Shown: positions 1-7,216 of the stretch, one piece after another | Layout of the letters: each line of letters opens with the position of its first letter | Numbering within the stretch: position 1 is the stretch's first letter | Assembly (NCBI GenBank): GCA_900752545.1 | Contig: CAADVS010000039.1 | Coordinates: 1 to 21,134, forward strand | DNA: 21,134 bases | Source: an uncultured Collinsella sp. | GTDB taxonomy: Bacteria; Actinomycetota; Coriobacteriia; Coriobacteriales; Coriobacteriaceae | Direction: 5' to 3' | Position numbers and translations under genes: made by a program | The notes under the pieces: generated by a model | The model's database searches: none | Told to the model about the DNA's origin: nothing | Seen by the model: the letters and a program-made list of their open reading frames with translations, nothing else

Positions 1-53
1 GATTGAAGGGCCTGACGCCGGAGGAGTTCCGGAACCAGGCCCTTGCGGCGTAG
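1..53 (+). pseudogene. 3' end of an IS3-family transposase (OrfB), cut by the window edge
   Basis: The frame beginning at base 3 reads LKGLTPEEFRNQALAA and stops at the TAG at 51-53. A tail of the type L-K-G-L-(S/T)-P-x-E-(F/Y)-R is typical of the C-terminus of IS3/IS150-group DDE transposases, which cut and join the ends of their element. Only the last 16 codons are inside the window, so integrity cannot be judged; the entry is marked as partial. The call is supported by the matching inverted repeat that follows at 68-91. Confidence 0.75.
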
Positions 54-67
54 TCGCTATTTATTCA

Positions 68-91
68 GTCCAAGTTTCGGGGCGCAGTTCA
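68..91 (-). mobile_element. Right terminal inverted repeat of the IS3/IS150-type element
   Basis: Read on the reverse strand the site begins TGAACTGCGCCCCGAAACTT and ends GGAC. This has the TG...CA outer dinucleotide and the TGnnCTGC(A/G)CCCC pattern common at ends of IS150-group elements. It lies 15 bases after the transposase stop, the expected place. The outer end of the element would therefore be base 91. The left end and any target-site duplication are outside the window. Confidence 0.65.
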
Positions 92-189
92 CTGTCCCCT
101 TTGTGGTGGTTTTCGTTGCCGCCATTATAGCGACCGCTGCGGGCGACCACGCCATCTGCAAAACGCTATCTCAGCTGCAATATTCGACG
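92..189. other. Gene-free spacer between the IS end and repeat copy 1
   Basis: No coding potential was recognised. A short open frame crosses this stretch (43-240), but it starts inside the transposase 3' end and ends in an interspersed repeat, so it is not credible as a gene. The rest of the 54-353 gene-free stretch holds the IS end (68-91), repeat copy 1 (190-237) and the transporter promoter (281-310). Confidence 0.5.
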
Positions 190-237
190 TTTGCCCAGAT
201 AAAACCTGCCAAAATAAACCTGTCCCTTTTTAGTAGG
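190..237 (+). repeat. Interspersed hairpin repeat, copy 1
   Basis: This 48-nt element contains ATAAAACCTGCCAAAATAAA followed by CCTGTCCCTTTTT. It is shared with copies at 10131-10178, 11339-11386 and, inverted, 19306-19350. The stem CCTGCCAAAA (205-214) pairs with the TTTTAGTAGG arm (228-237); this copy is decayed by one mismatch and one wobble, where other copies have TTTTGGCAGG. The upstream sequence CAGCTGCAATATT...TTTGCCCA resembles the flank of copy 3, so the unit may be longer than the hairpin. Confidence 0.8.
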
Positions 238-280
238 TAGAATAACCCATAAGGTAAGTATGTTTCTGAGTTATTTCGTG

Positions 281-310
281 TTGACCCATTTGAGCGCGAT
301 AGGGTATAAC
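281..310 (+). promoter_or_regulatory. Sigma-70-type promoter of the amino-acid ABC transporter operon
   Basis: TTGACC (281-286) and TATAAC (305-310) are separated by 18 bases. Transcription would start near 317, giving a leader of about 37 nt before the ATG at 354, which has AAGGTG (341-346) as its ribosome binding site. The promoter lies downstream of both the IS end and repeat copy 1, so the operon appears to carry its own start. Confidence 0.65.
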
Positions 311-353
311 TCTACTCAACCGCTAGGGATTTTATTGAGAAAGGTGTTCTACC

Positions 354-1349
354 ATGAGCAAGAACCTCTCCCAGCAGGTCGTTCTCGACCGCCGCGGCTT
401 CGTTGCCGCCACCTTCGCAACCGTCGCCGGCCTTGGTCTTGCCGGCTGCTCCGACACCAGCGCCGAGGCCGACAAGGGTTCCGCCGCCGGCTCCTCCAAG
501 AGCTCCGAGGATACCGAGGCTTCCACCACGCTCGACGCTAAGGCATTCGACAAGCTCGTCGACAACGGCCCCAAGGCCGATGACGACGCCATCGCCGCCA
601 GCACCTGGGCCACGGCCGTCAAGGACGCCGGCGTCTTTAAGATCGGTGGCGTTCAGACTTCCACGCTCTTCTCCCTCCTCAACGAGAAAGACGGTCAGAC
701 CCGCGGCTTCGACGCCGGTATCGCACAGCTCCTGTCCAACTACATTCTGGGCGAGAACAAGGTCGAGATCACCCAGGTGACCTCGGACACGCGCGAGTCC
801 GTCTTGCAGAACGGCCAGGTCGACGCCGTCTTTGCCACCTACACCATCACTGACGAGCGCAAGAAGCTTGTCTCCTTTGCCGGTCCCTATTACTACACGC
901 AGCAGGCCATCCTGGTGCTCGCCGATAACGACGACATCAAGAGCGTCGACGACCTGGCCGACAAGAACGTCGCCGTCCAGTCCGGCTCCAACGGCCCCGC
1001 CATCCTGGAGGAGCTCGCTCCCAAGGCCAGCCAGCAGGAGTTCAAGACCGACGAGGAGGCCCGCCAGGCACTCCAGCAGGGCCGCGTTGACGCCTACGTC
1101 ATCGATAACAACATGCAGCAGAGCGCCCTGGTCCGCGAGCCTGGTAAGTACAAGATCGCCGGCAAGCCCTTCGGCAGCAAGGAACCCTACGGCATCGGCC
1201 TGCCGCTCGATTCCGACGGCGTCGCCTTTGTCAACGACTTCCTTAAGAAGATCGAGGACGACGGCACCTGGACCAAGCTGTGGCAGATCTGCATCGGCGA
1301 CCGTACGGGCGACACCAATGTTCCCGAGCTGCCCGAGATCGGCGCCTAG
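354..1349 (+). CDS. Amino-acid ABC transporter substrate-binding lipoprotein
   Basis: This is the extracytoplasmic binding protein of a polar amino-acid uptake system (family 3 solute-binding protein, glutamate/glutamine type), 331 residues. The N-terminus has a twin-arginine pair (R13-R14 in DRRGF), a hydrophobic stretch and a lipobox L29-A-G-C32. It is therefore probably exported folded through Tat and lipid-anchored at Cys32. A low-complexity Ser/Ala/Asp/Glu linker (about 33-60) precedes the two-lobed domain. Family landmarks include the GFDAGIAQLL segment, the FAGPYYYTQQAILV strand and DGTWTKLW near the C-terminus. It is the first gene of the operon, with its own promoter at 281-310 and a hairpin after its stop that should favour its expression over the permeases. 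The exact ligand cannot be read from sequence. Confidence 0.92.
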   Translation: MSKNLSQQVVLDRRGFVAATFATVAGLGLAGCSDTSAEADKGSAAGSSKSSEDTEASTTLDAKAFDKLVDNGPKADDDAIAASTWATAVKDAGVFKIGGVQTSTLFSLLNEKDGQTRGFDAGIAQLLSNYILGENKVEITQVTSDTRESVLQNGQVDAVFATYTITDERKKLVSFAGPYYYTQQAILVLADNDDIKSVDDLADKNVAVQSGSNGPAILEELAPKASQQEFKTDEEARQALQQGRVDAYVIDNNMQQSALVREPGKYKIAGKPFGSKEPYGIGLPLDSDGVAFVNDFLKKIEDDGTWTKLWQICIGDRTGDTNVPELPEIGA

Positions 1350-1437
1350 GCAGCGAGCCTGGTAACGGCCGCAACGAAACCATACGGAAACGCATGATGC
1401 GCTTTATTGCGGTAAACTGTTTCCTCACTGAGTTGTC

Positions 1438-1470
1438 GGGGCTTCCGTACACACGGGAGCCCCTTTCCTT
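1438..1470 (+). terminator. Intra-operon hairpin (leaky terminator or 3' stabiliser)
   Basis: GGGGCTTCCGT (1438-1448) pairs with ACGGGAGCCCC (1453-1463) over 11 positions, one of them a T-G wobble, around an ACAC tetraloop. TTTCCTT follows. The site lies between the binding-protein stop and the first permease. Such hairpins commonly reduce read-through so that the binding protein is made in excess. Confidence 0.7.
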
Positions 1471-1487
1471 ATCGGCGGGAGGTCCGC

Positions 1488-2147
1488 ATGAGTCTCTCCG
1501 AACTCTGGTCGCTCTATGGCCAGAACTATATCGACGCGCTGCTAGCGACCTGGGGCATGACGCTTGAGTCGTTTGCCATCGCCATGGTGCTGGCCGTCGC
1601 CGTCACCGTGATGCGCGTGTCACCGCTCAAGCCACTGCGCGTCTTTGGCGACCTGTATGTCCAGGTCTTCCGTAACATCCCCGGCATCGCACTGCTCATC
1701 ATCGTCGTCTATGCGCTGCCACCGCTCAAGGTCGTCCTGCCCTACCGCACCTGCGTTATCGTCGCCACGGTCCTTTTGGGCTCGGCCTTTGGCTCCGAAA
1801 ACTTTATGAGCGGCATCAACACCGTCGGCGTCGGTCAGGTCGAAGCCGCCCGTTCGCTCGGCATGAGCTTTAACCGTATCCTCGCCAAGATCGTAATTCC
1901 GCAGGCGCTGCGCTCGAGCGTATTGCCCATGACGAACCTCTTTATCGCCGTCATGCTCACTACCGCCTTGGGCAGCCAGGTGCCGCTTAAGCCGCAAGAG
2001 CTTACCGGCGTGGTGAGCTACATCAACACGCGCTCGCTCGGCGGCGTCGCCGCGTTCTTTATCTCGGCGCTCGGCTACCTGGGCACGGCCTTTGTAGTGA
2101 GCCACATTGGCAACTACATCGATAAGAAGGTGAGGATCCTCCGATGA
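1488..2147 (+). CDS. Amino-acid ABC transporter permease (HisM/GlnP type), first subunit
   Basis: This inner-membrane channel subunit of the uptake system has 219 residues and about five membrane segments. The cytoplasmic coupling (EAA) loop is visible as QVEAARSLGMSFNRI (E119-A-A and following), then the conserved IPQALR; this loop docks on the ATPase. The ATG at 1488 is preceded by GGGAGGT (1477-1483). Its last codons overlap the next gene by 4 bases (ATGA), which implies translational coupling and a heteromeric channel with the second permease. The length is normal for the family. Confidence 0.93.
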   Translation: MSLSELWSLYGQNYIDALLATWGMTLESFAIAMVLAVAVTVMRVSPLKPLRVFGDLYVQVFRNIPGIALLIIVVYALPPLKVVLPYRTCVIVATVLLGSAFGSENFMSGINTVGVGQVEAARSLGMSFNRILAKIVIPQALRSSVLPMTNLFIAVMLTTALGSQVPLKPQELTGVVSYINTRSLGGVAAFFISALGYLGTAFVVSHIGNYIDKKVRILR

Positions 2148-2977
2148 GCAAGCACTCCACCTCCGCGCTCACCATGCGCGATGCGCTCTACGAGGCTCCC
2201 GGCCCCAAGATGCGCGCAAAGATTCGCATCGGCACCGCCATTTCGCTCGTTGCTGTAGCGGCGCTCCTCGCCGTCGTACTGCAGCGCTTTTATATGACCG
2301 GTCAGCTTTCGGTCCACTATTGGTATTTCTTTACGCACCTCACCACCTGGAAGTTCCTGCTTGCCGGCTTTGAGGGCACCGTTAAAGTCGCACTCACCGC
2401 CGGCGCCATCGCGCTGGTGCTGGGCTTAGCCCTTATGCTCGGCCGTACCAGCGACATTAAGCCGCTGCAGCTGGTCTGCCGCGTGCTCACCGATTTCTTC
2501 CGTGGCGTGCCGAGCCTGCTGTTCATCTACTTCTTCTTTTTGGTGCTGCCCCAGTACAAGATCGCGCTGCCGTCGTTTTGGATGCTCACGCTTCCCGTCG
2601 CGCTCGCTGCCGCCGGCGTGCTGGCCGAGATTTTCCGCGCCGGCGTCAACGCCGTACCGCGCGGGCAGGTCGAGGCGGCCCAGGCGCTCGGTCTCTCCAA
2701 AGCTAAAATCACCTTTAAAATCGTGTTGCCGCAGGCGATTCGGTTTATTATCCCGTCGTTGATTTCGCAGCTTGTGGTCGTAGCCAAAGACACCACCGTC
2801 GCCTACGTGGTGAGCTACCCCGACCTCATGCAAAATGCCCGCGTGCTCATCACCAACTACGACGCCCTTGTGTCGGTCTACCTGGTGATCGCGGTCATCT
2901 ATATCCTCATCAACGTCGCGATTAACAAGGCCGCTGTCTACGTTTCGCACAAGACCGGCGTGACCATCATCCGCTAA
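2144..2977 (+). CDS. Amino-acid ABC transporter permease (HisQ/GlnP type), second subunit
   Basis: This is the second membrane subunit, 277 residues. It is longer than its partner because of an N-terminal extension of about 30 residues before the first membrane segment (about 31-50). The EAA loop is QVEAAQALGLSKAKI (E177 onward), followed by LPQAIR. The start overlaps the end of the first permease by 4 bases. After a 36-base gap with the ribosome site AAGGAG it is followed by the ATPase. Two different EAA-loop permeases fit a heterodimeric channel of the GltJK/HisMQ kind. Confidence 0.93.
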   Translation: MSKHSTSALTMRDALYEAPGPKMRAKIRIGTAISLVAVAALLAVVLQRFYMTGQLSVHYWYFFTHLTTWKFLLAGFEGTVKVALTAGAIALVLGLALMLGRTSDIKPLQLVCRVLTDFFRGVPSLLFIYFFFLVLPQYKIALPSFWMLTLPVALAAAGVLAEIFRAGVNAVPRGQVEAAQALGLSKAKITFKIVLPQAIRFIIPSLISQLVVVAKDTTVAYVVSYPDLMQNARVLITNYDALVSVYLVIAVIYILINVAINKAAVYVSHKTGVTIIR

Positions 2978-3013
2978 CGCTTTACCATTTCGAGTCATAA
3001 GGAGCCGAGCACC

Positions 3014-3778
3014 ATGGCACAGAGCACCTCTTCCACCGGCAATCAGCCGCTGATCGAGCTCAGACACGTCGATAAGCACTATGGCGATCTGCACGTCCTC
3101 AACGACATCAATCTGTCGGTCGACCGCGGCGAGGTCGTCGTTGTGATTGGACCCTCGGGCTCGGGTAAGTCGACCATGTGCCGCACCATCAACCGCCTGG
3201 AAACCATCGACTCGGGCGAGATTCTCATCGAGGGCGAGCCCCTGCCGCAGGAAGGCAAGGACCTTGCCCGCATGCGTGCCGAGCTGGGCATGGTATTTCA
3301 GCAGTTCAACTTGTTCGCACATATGACCGTACTGCAGAACGTCATGCTGGGGCCGGTCGATGTGCTGGGCGTGTCCAAGGAGGAAGCTCGTGAGCGCGCC
3401 ATGGACCTGCTGAGCCGCGTGGGCGTGGCCGAACAGGCCGACAAGGTACCCGCACAGCTTTCGGGCGGCCAGCAACAGCGCGTGGCCATCGCCCGTTCAC
3501 TCGCCATGCAGCCCAAGGCCATGCTTTTTGACGAGCCCACGAGTGCCCTTGACCCCGAAATGATCAACGAGGTGCTCGAGGTCATGGTCCGTCTTGCCCA
3601 GCAGGGCATGACGATGATCGTCATCACGCACGAGATGAACTTCGCCCGCCGCGTGGCCGATCGCGTCGTCTTTATGGCTGACGGCCAGATCGTGGAAACC
3701 GGCACGCCCGACGAGTTCTTCGACCACCCCCAGACCAAGCGTGCCCAGGACTTCCTCAACTCCATCAAGGGCCACTAA
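3014..3778 (+). CDS. Amino-acid ABC transporter ATP-binding protein (GlnQ/HisP type)
   Basis: This cytoplasmic ATPase (254 residues) drives the transporter. All ABC motifs are intact: Walker A GPSGSGKST (46-54), Q-loop Gln at 96-97 in MVFQQFNLF, signature LSGGQ (149-153), Walker B ending in D173-E174, D-loop SALD, and the switch His206 in VITHE. The MVFQQFNLF Q-loop and the overall length are typical of the polar amino-acid (PAAT) subfamily. It is the fourth gene of the operon, 51 bases before the gamma-glutamyl hydrolase gene. Confidence 0.95.
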   Translation: MAQSTSSTGNQPLIELRHVDKHYGDLHVLNDINLSVDRGEVVVVIGPSGSGKSTMCRTINRLETIDSGEILIEGEPLPQEGKDLARMRAELGMVFQQFNLFAHMTVLQNVMLGPVDVLGVSKEEARERAMDLLSRVGVAEQADKVPAQLSGGQQQRVAIARSLAMQPKAMLFDEPTSALDPEMINEVLEVMVRLAQQGMTMIVITHEMNFARRVADRVVFMADGQIVETGTPDEFFDHPQTKRAQDFLNSIKGH

Positions 3779-3829
3779 CCAGACCGCTCACCCGCCCGCC
3801 ATGCCCATCCAAACTCGAAAGCTACACCT

Positions 3830-4639
3830 ATGATCGGAACTCGCACTTCATCGTCATACACCCCGCACGTCGACGTCGCCCCCGCCGACCGTCCGCTCAT
3901 CCTCGTCGCGCCGCGTTGGGAAGAAGCGAAGCCGTTTTTGAGCGAGACGCTCTCCCCCAACGAGAAAATCGCCAGCGTCTTTGTCGATGCCATTCTTGCC
4001 GCCGGCGGCCTGCCGCTGCAGATGTCCATCACCGAGGACATTGAGGTCATCCGTCATTACGTCGATATCGCCGACGGCATCGCCATCCCCGGCGGCCCCG
4101 ATGTCAATCCCAAACGTTGGGGCGATGATCGACCCTACGACCCCACCCTCTGCTGCGAGATCCGCGATTGCTTTGAGTTTAAGCTAGTCGGCGAGGTGCT
4201 CCGCGCCAAAAAGCCGCTCTTTACCACCTGCCGCGGCACACAGCTGCTCAATGTCGCCACTGGCGGCACCCTGTGCATGGACGTGCCGAGCCTGGGCGCT
4301 CGCGAGGGCCGCACGCAGTGGCGCCATACCCACGTGCTCAACGACCCCGTGCATCCCGTCGAGGTCGTGCCGGGTTCGCTTCTGGAGCGCGCGCTTGGCG
4401 GGCACAGGCTGATCCAGACCAACTCGGCACATCACTGCTGCGTCGATCGTCTGGGTAAAAGCACGCGCTTGGTCGCCAAGGCAACCGACGGTGTTCCCGA
4501 GTGCATCGAGGTCGAAGGCCAACCCTTCTGCCTGGGCGTGCAATGGCATCCCGAGTACACCTGGCAGACGCTCGAAACCGACTTTAACCTCTGGAAGTCG
4601 TTTGTCGAGGCGGCAGCCAAGGTCAAGCAGGCCCGCTAG
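3830..4639 (+). CDS. Gamma-glutamyl-gamma-aminobutyrate hydrolase-like class I amidotransferase (peptidase C26, PuuD family)
   Basis: This cytoplasmic hydrolase (269 residues) belongs to a family that cleaves gamma-glutamyl amide bonds, for example gamma-Glu-GABA in putrescine breakdown. Visible hallmarks are GGPDVNP (about 88-94), the nucleophile elbow TCRGTQLLN with Cys134, the NSAHHCCV segment, and the catalytic His240 and Glu242 in WHPEY. It follows the transporter ATPase by 51 bases on the same strand, with no terminator between, so it is probably in the same operon. This suggests, as inference, that the transporter imports glutamyl-linked or related amino compounds. The ribosome site is weak (only GAAAG upstream), but no better in-frame start is apparent. 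The true substrate is unknown. Confidence 0.87.
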   Translation: MIGTRTSSSYTPHVDVAPADRPLILVAPRWEEAKPFLSETLSPNEKIASVFVDAILAAGGLPLQMSITEDIEVIRHYVDIADGIAIPGGPDVNPKRWGDDRPYDPTLCCEIRDCFEFKLVGEVLRAKKPLFTTCRGTQLLNVATGGTLCMDVPSLGAREGRTQWRHTHVLNDPVHPVEVVPGSLLERALGGHRLIQTNSAHHCCVDRLGKSTRLVAKATDGVPECIEVEGQPFCLGVQWHPEYTWQTLETDFNLWKSFVEAAAKVKQAR

Positions 4640-4658
4640 TTCACGGACAGCACGACAC

Positions 4659-4703
4659 AAAAGGGCGTCCCGCCGGCCACATGGTCCGACGGGGCGCCCT
4701 TTT
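4659..4703. terminator. Bidirectional intrinsic terminator
   Basis: AAAAGGGCGTCCCGCCGG (4659-4676) pairs with the arm 4686-4703, which ends GGGGCGCCCTTTT, with one T-G wobble and one mismatch. The run of A at the left foot and of T at the right foot makes it a terminator in both directions. It sits between convergent genes and should end both the transporter operon (forward) and the HD-GYP/Hpt unit (reverse). Confidence 0.9.
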
Positions 4704-4744
4704 GCCTATACGCGGCAGGCACACAGCCCAAGGCTCGCAAGCTC

Positions 4745-5101
4745 TTATTCAGCCGCCTCGCGCAGGGCCGACATCGTAGCCGCATATTGCTGCTGCAACG
4801 CATGCATTCCCTCGCGAGCGCCGTCAACGGCATCGGCGCCACGCAGCGCTTCGGTTACCACGACCGCAGGCTCGTACAGATTATCGAATCCCAGGTTCTG
4901 ACTCACGCCCTTGAGCGTGTGCGCTGCCATAAACGCACCTTCGGCGTCTCCCGCCGCCATGGCGGCCTCCAGCTTGTCCATACTCTCGTCATCCAAAAAC
5001 TTGAGGGCAAAGCGGGCAAGCATTTCCTCGCCCATCAGCCGAGCGCACGCGTCATCATAATTGGCGCCGATCTTCTCATACGCCTCACGCATGGAAATCA
5101 T
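4745..5101 (-). CDS. Hpt-domain phosphotransfer protein
   Basis: This small cytoplasmic protein (118 residues) consists almost entirely of one histidine phosphotransfer domain, a four-helix fold that passes phosphate between kinases and response regulators. The phospho-acceptor motif is AAHTLKGVSQNLG with His61 and the conserved K64-G65. AAAGGAG lies about ten bases upstream of the ATG. It is the second gene of a reverse unit, only 23 bases after the GGDEF-REC-HD-GYP gene. That makes the upstream REC domain its most likely partner (inference from position). No histidine kinase is encoded in the window, so the phosphate source is unknown. Confidence 0.88.
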   Translation of the reverse strand: MISMREAYEKIGANYDDACARLMGEEMLARFALKFLDDESMDKLEAAMAAGDAEGAFMAAHTLKGVSQNLGFDNLYEPAVVVTEALRGADAVDGAREGMHALQQQYAATMSALREAAE

Positions 5102-5124
5102 GGATTAAAACTCCTTTGGTCAAA

Positions 5125-7005
5125 CTAAATCGTGGGAAACGCGACAACGTCGGCGGGGCGCGCCAACGTCTCAGCGATACGGTCTTGCACCTCGAGCAGG
5201 CAGTCGAGCAACAGCGGGTTAAAGGTGCCGCACTTACCGTCCAGGATCATCTGGATCGCCTCCTTGTGCGGGATAGCGTCCTTGTACACGCGCACGCTCG
5301 TCAGAGCATCGTACACGTCGGCCACCGAGACCACCTGCGCGGCAATAGGGATCTCGTCGCCCTTAAGGCCATCAGGATAACCCTTGCCGTCCCAGCGCTC
5401 GTGATGCCAACGCGCAATCTGGTACGCATATTCCACAAGCGCATTGCCAACGTGATGGCGGCCCAGCTCAAGCAACATTTCGGCGCCGATCGTGGTATGC
5501 GTCTTCATAATCTCGAACTCCTCGGGCGTAAGGCGCCCGGGTTTGTTGAGAATCGCATCGTCAATCGCCATCTTGCCGATATCGTGCAGCGCCGAAGCCA
5601 GGGCAATCGTGGAGCGCTCCTCATTATCGAGGGAGATCGCGCCGCTACGCCGGACCAGACAGTCAAGCAGCAGCTCGGTCAGTTTTTCGATATTCGTAAC
5701 GTGCCTGCCGCTCTCGCCGTTGCGAAGCTCCATGACGCCGGCCATGATGTCGATGAGCATGCGACTGTTCTTGACGCGCTCATTGTACTGCTGGGACAGC
5801 AGGTTCGTCAGGCGGCGCTGTTTGGCGTATAGGCGGATGGTGTTGCTTACACGGCGGCGCACGACACGGGAGTCAAACGGGCGGTTGATATAGTCCGAGG
5901 CGCCCAGCTCGTACGCGCGCAGAACCATATCATCGGAATCTTCGCTCGAAATCATGATGACAGGCAGATTGTCACTAACCGATCGGCGCGACAGATCGGC
6001 CAGCACCTCAAAGCCGCTTACGCCCGGCATGACAATATCCAGCAGCACGAGCGACAACTCATCGCCATAGCGGTCGACCATGTCGAGCGCCGCACGACCG
6101 TGGTCGGCCTCGAGGATGCAATACTCGTCCTTGAGCATCTCGCTGAGAATGGCTCGGTTCATCTCGGAGTCATCGACAATAAGCACCAAAGGCTTTTCGC
6201 TTTGGAAGACCTCGATGGAATCGGCATCGGTCACGACCGTACCGGCTTTTGCCTTAGCGCGGCTCAATAACTGGACAGCGCGGCCAACGCCCTCATCGAC
6301 CGTCTCGCCATGAATGAGAACGCCACCAACACATGCCGTCAAGCTCACGTACTCATGGCCCGGAATAATCGTGGAACGAACGGCATCGGATACCTGATGC
6401 AGGCGACGGGTGAAGTCATCGGAGGGAATATTGGGCATGACAACCACAAACTTGTCGCAGCCATAGCGCACAAGCTCGTCAGTCGAACGGATTCCGCTGC
6501 GCATGGCTGTCGCCACAGCACCGAGCGCAAGGTCGCCGGCATGACGGTCACACGTATCGTTGAAGACCCTAAAATCATCAAGGTCGATCATCGCAATGCC
6601 GGCATTCATGCGGGCGCTACGGAGCTTTTCCTCGTAATATCGGCGATTGCGCACGCCCGTCAGCACGTCGGTGTAGACGAGGTCCTCTTCTGCAGCCTCT
6701 TGCTCATCGATCGGACGCACCATCAGCAGGACGTGAGGCTCGCCCTCGACCTTCAGAGGGCGTAGGCGGGCGCGGTACTCAACACCATCGTTGAGCAGTT
6801 GCTCCGACACCTCATCGGAATCTGCCAAGGCCTCAAGACTCGACTGGCGCAGACAAGGGCACCGATTGCCGGCGAGCAGGCAGTTAGGCTCGCTCTTAAT
6901 CTGATCGGCCGACAGCAAACGCACCACGGGGTAGGTCTTCGCGACGCGGGCGACCTCAGCGGCAGCTTCCTCGTCGGTTAGATTGACCTCGTGATTATTG
7001 AGCAT
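5125..7005 (-). CDS. Composite c-di-GMP signalling protein: degenerate GGDEF, receiver (REC) and HD-GYP phosphodiesterase
   Basis: A 626-residue cytoplasmic regulator. Residues 1-105 are a sensor-like region with a small Cys cluster (C42, C49, C51). Residues 108-258 are a GGDEF domain whose active site reads GCDKF (182-186) instead of GGDEF, while the inhibitory I-site RxxD is intact (R173-D176) at the normal five-residue distance. Residues 272-390 are a REC domain with D278-D279 and phospho-acceptor D323, but the usual Lys-Pro near its end is R375-P376. Residues about 405-620 are an HD-GYP domain with all metal motifs: H435, H474-D475, K478, H503, H534-H535-E and GYP (542-544). The protein probably hydrolyses c-di-GMP under phosphorylation and perhaps c-di-GMP control, and does not make it. 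AAAGGG precedes the ATG. The Hpt gene follows in the same unit. Confidence 0.9.
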   Translation of the reverse strand: MLNNHEVNLTDEEAAAEVARVAKTYPVVRLLSADQIKSEPNCLLAGNRCPCLRQSSLEALADSDEVSEQLLNDGVEYRARLRPLKVEGEPHVLLMVRPIDEQEAAEEDLVYTDVLTGVRNRRYYEEKLRSARMNAGIAMIDLDDFRVFNDTCDRHAGDLALGAVATAMRSGIRSTDELVRYGCDKFVVVMPNIPSDDFTRRLHQVSDAVRSTIIPGHEYVSLTACVGGVLIHGETVDEGVGRAVQLLSRAKAKAGTVVTDADSIEVFQSEKPLVLIVDDSEMNRAILSEMLKDEYCILEADHGRAALDMVDRYGDELSLVLLDIVMPGVSGFEVLADLSRRSVSDNLPVIMISSEDSDDMVLRAYELGASDYINRPFDSRVVRRRVSNTIRLYAKQRRLTNLLSQQYNERVKNSRMLIDIMAGVMELRNGESGRHVTNIEKLTELLLDCLVRRSGAISLDNEERSTIALASALHDIGKMAIDDAILNKPGRLTPEEFEIMKTHTTIGAEMLLELGRHHVGNALVEYAYQIARWHHERWDGKGYPDGLKGDEIPIAAQVVSVADVYDALTSVRVYKDAIPHKEAIQMILDGKCGTFNPLLLDCLLEVQDRIAETLARPADVVAFPTI

Positions 7006-7022
7006 ATGGGGCCCTTTCTATC

Positions 7023-7049
7023 GTTATACACGGCAACGGTGCATATCAA
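7023..7049 (-). promoter_or_regulatory. Possible promoter of the HD-GYP/Hpt unit
   Basis: On the reverse strand TTGATA (7049-7044) and TATAAC (7028-7023) are separated by 15 bases, shorter than the usual 17, just upstream of the start at 7005. The rest of the 7006-7216 gap showed no gene and no convincing terminator for the hydrolase upstream. Confidence 0.35.
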
Positions 7050-7216
7050 TTGGTACAAGGGTAACATCTAACAGCTGAAGGCAAACGCGCGATTATCGTT
7101 ACATTTTTATGACCTGGCAAGCGGCGGTAATGGAGCCGCGGGCGCGCGGTTATGGGCGCATTCGTTAACAATGACGAAACGCTAACAACCCCTCTCCCCG
7201 CAGGTCATCGAGCGTG

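Noticed and set aside
43..240. Short frame ending in a peptide like IKPAKINLSLF
   Set aside because: It starts in the transposase tail and ends in the interspersed repeat. The same peptide string arises wherever the repeat is translated, which explains it as an artefact.
2426..3475. Reverse open frame of 349 codons over the second permease and ATPase genes
   Set aside because: It is antisense to conserved transporter genes and the product has no recognisable domain.
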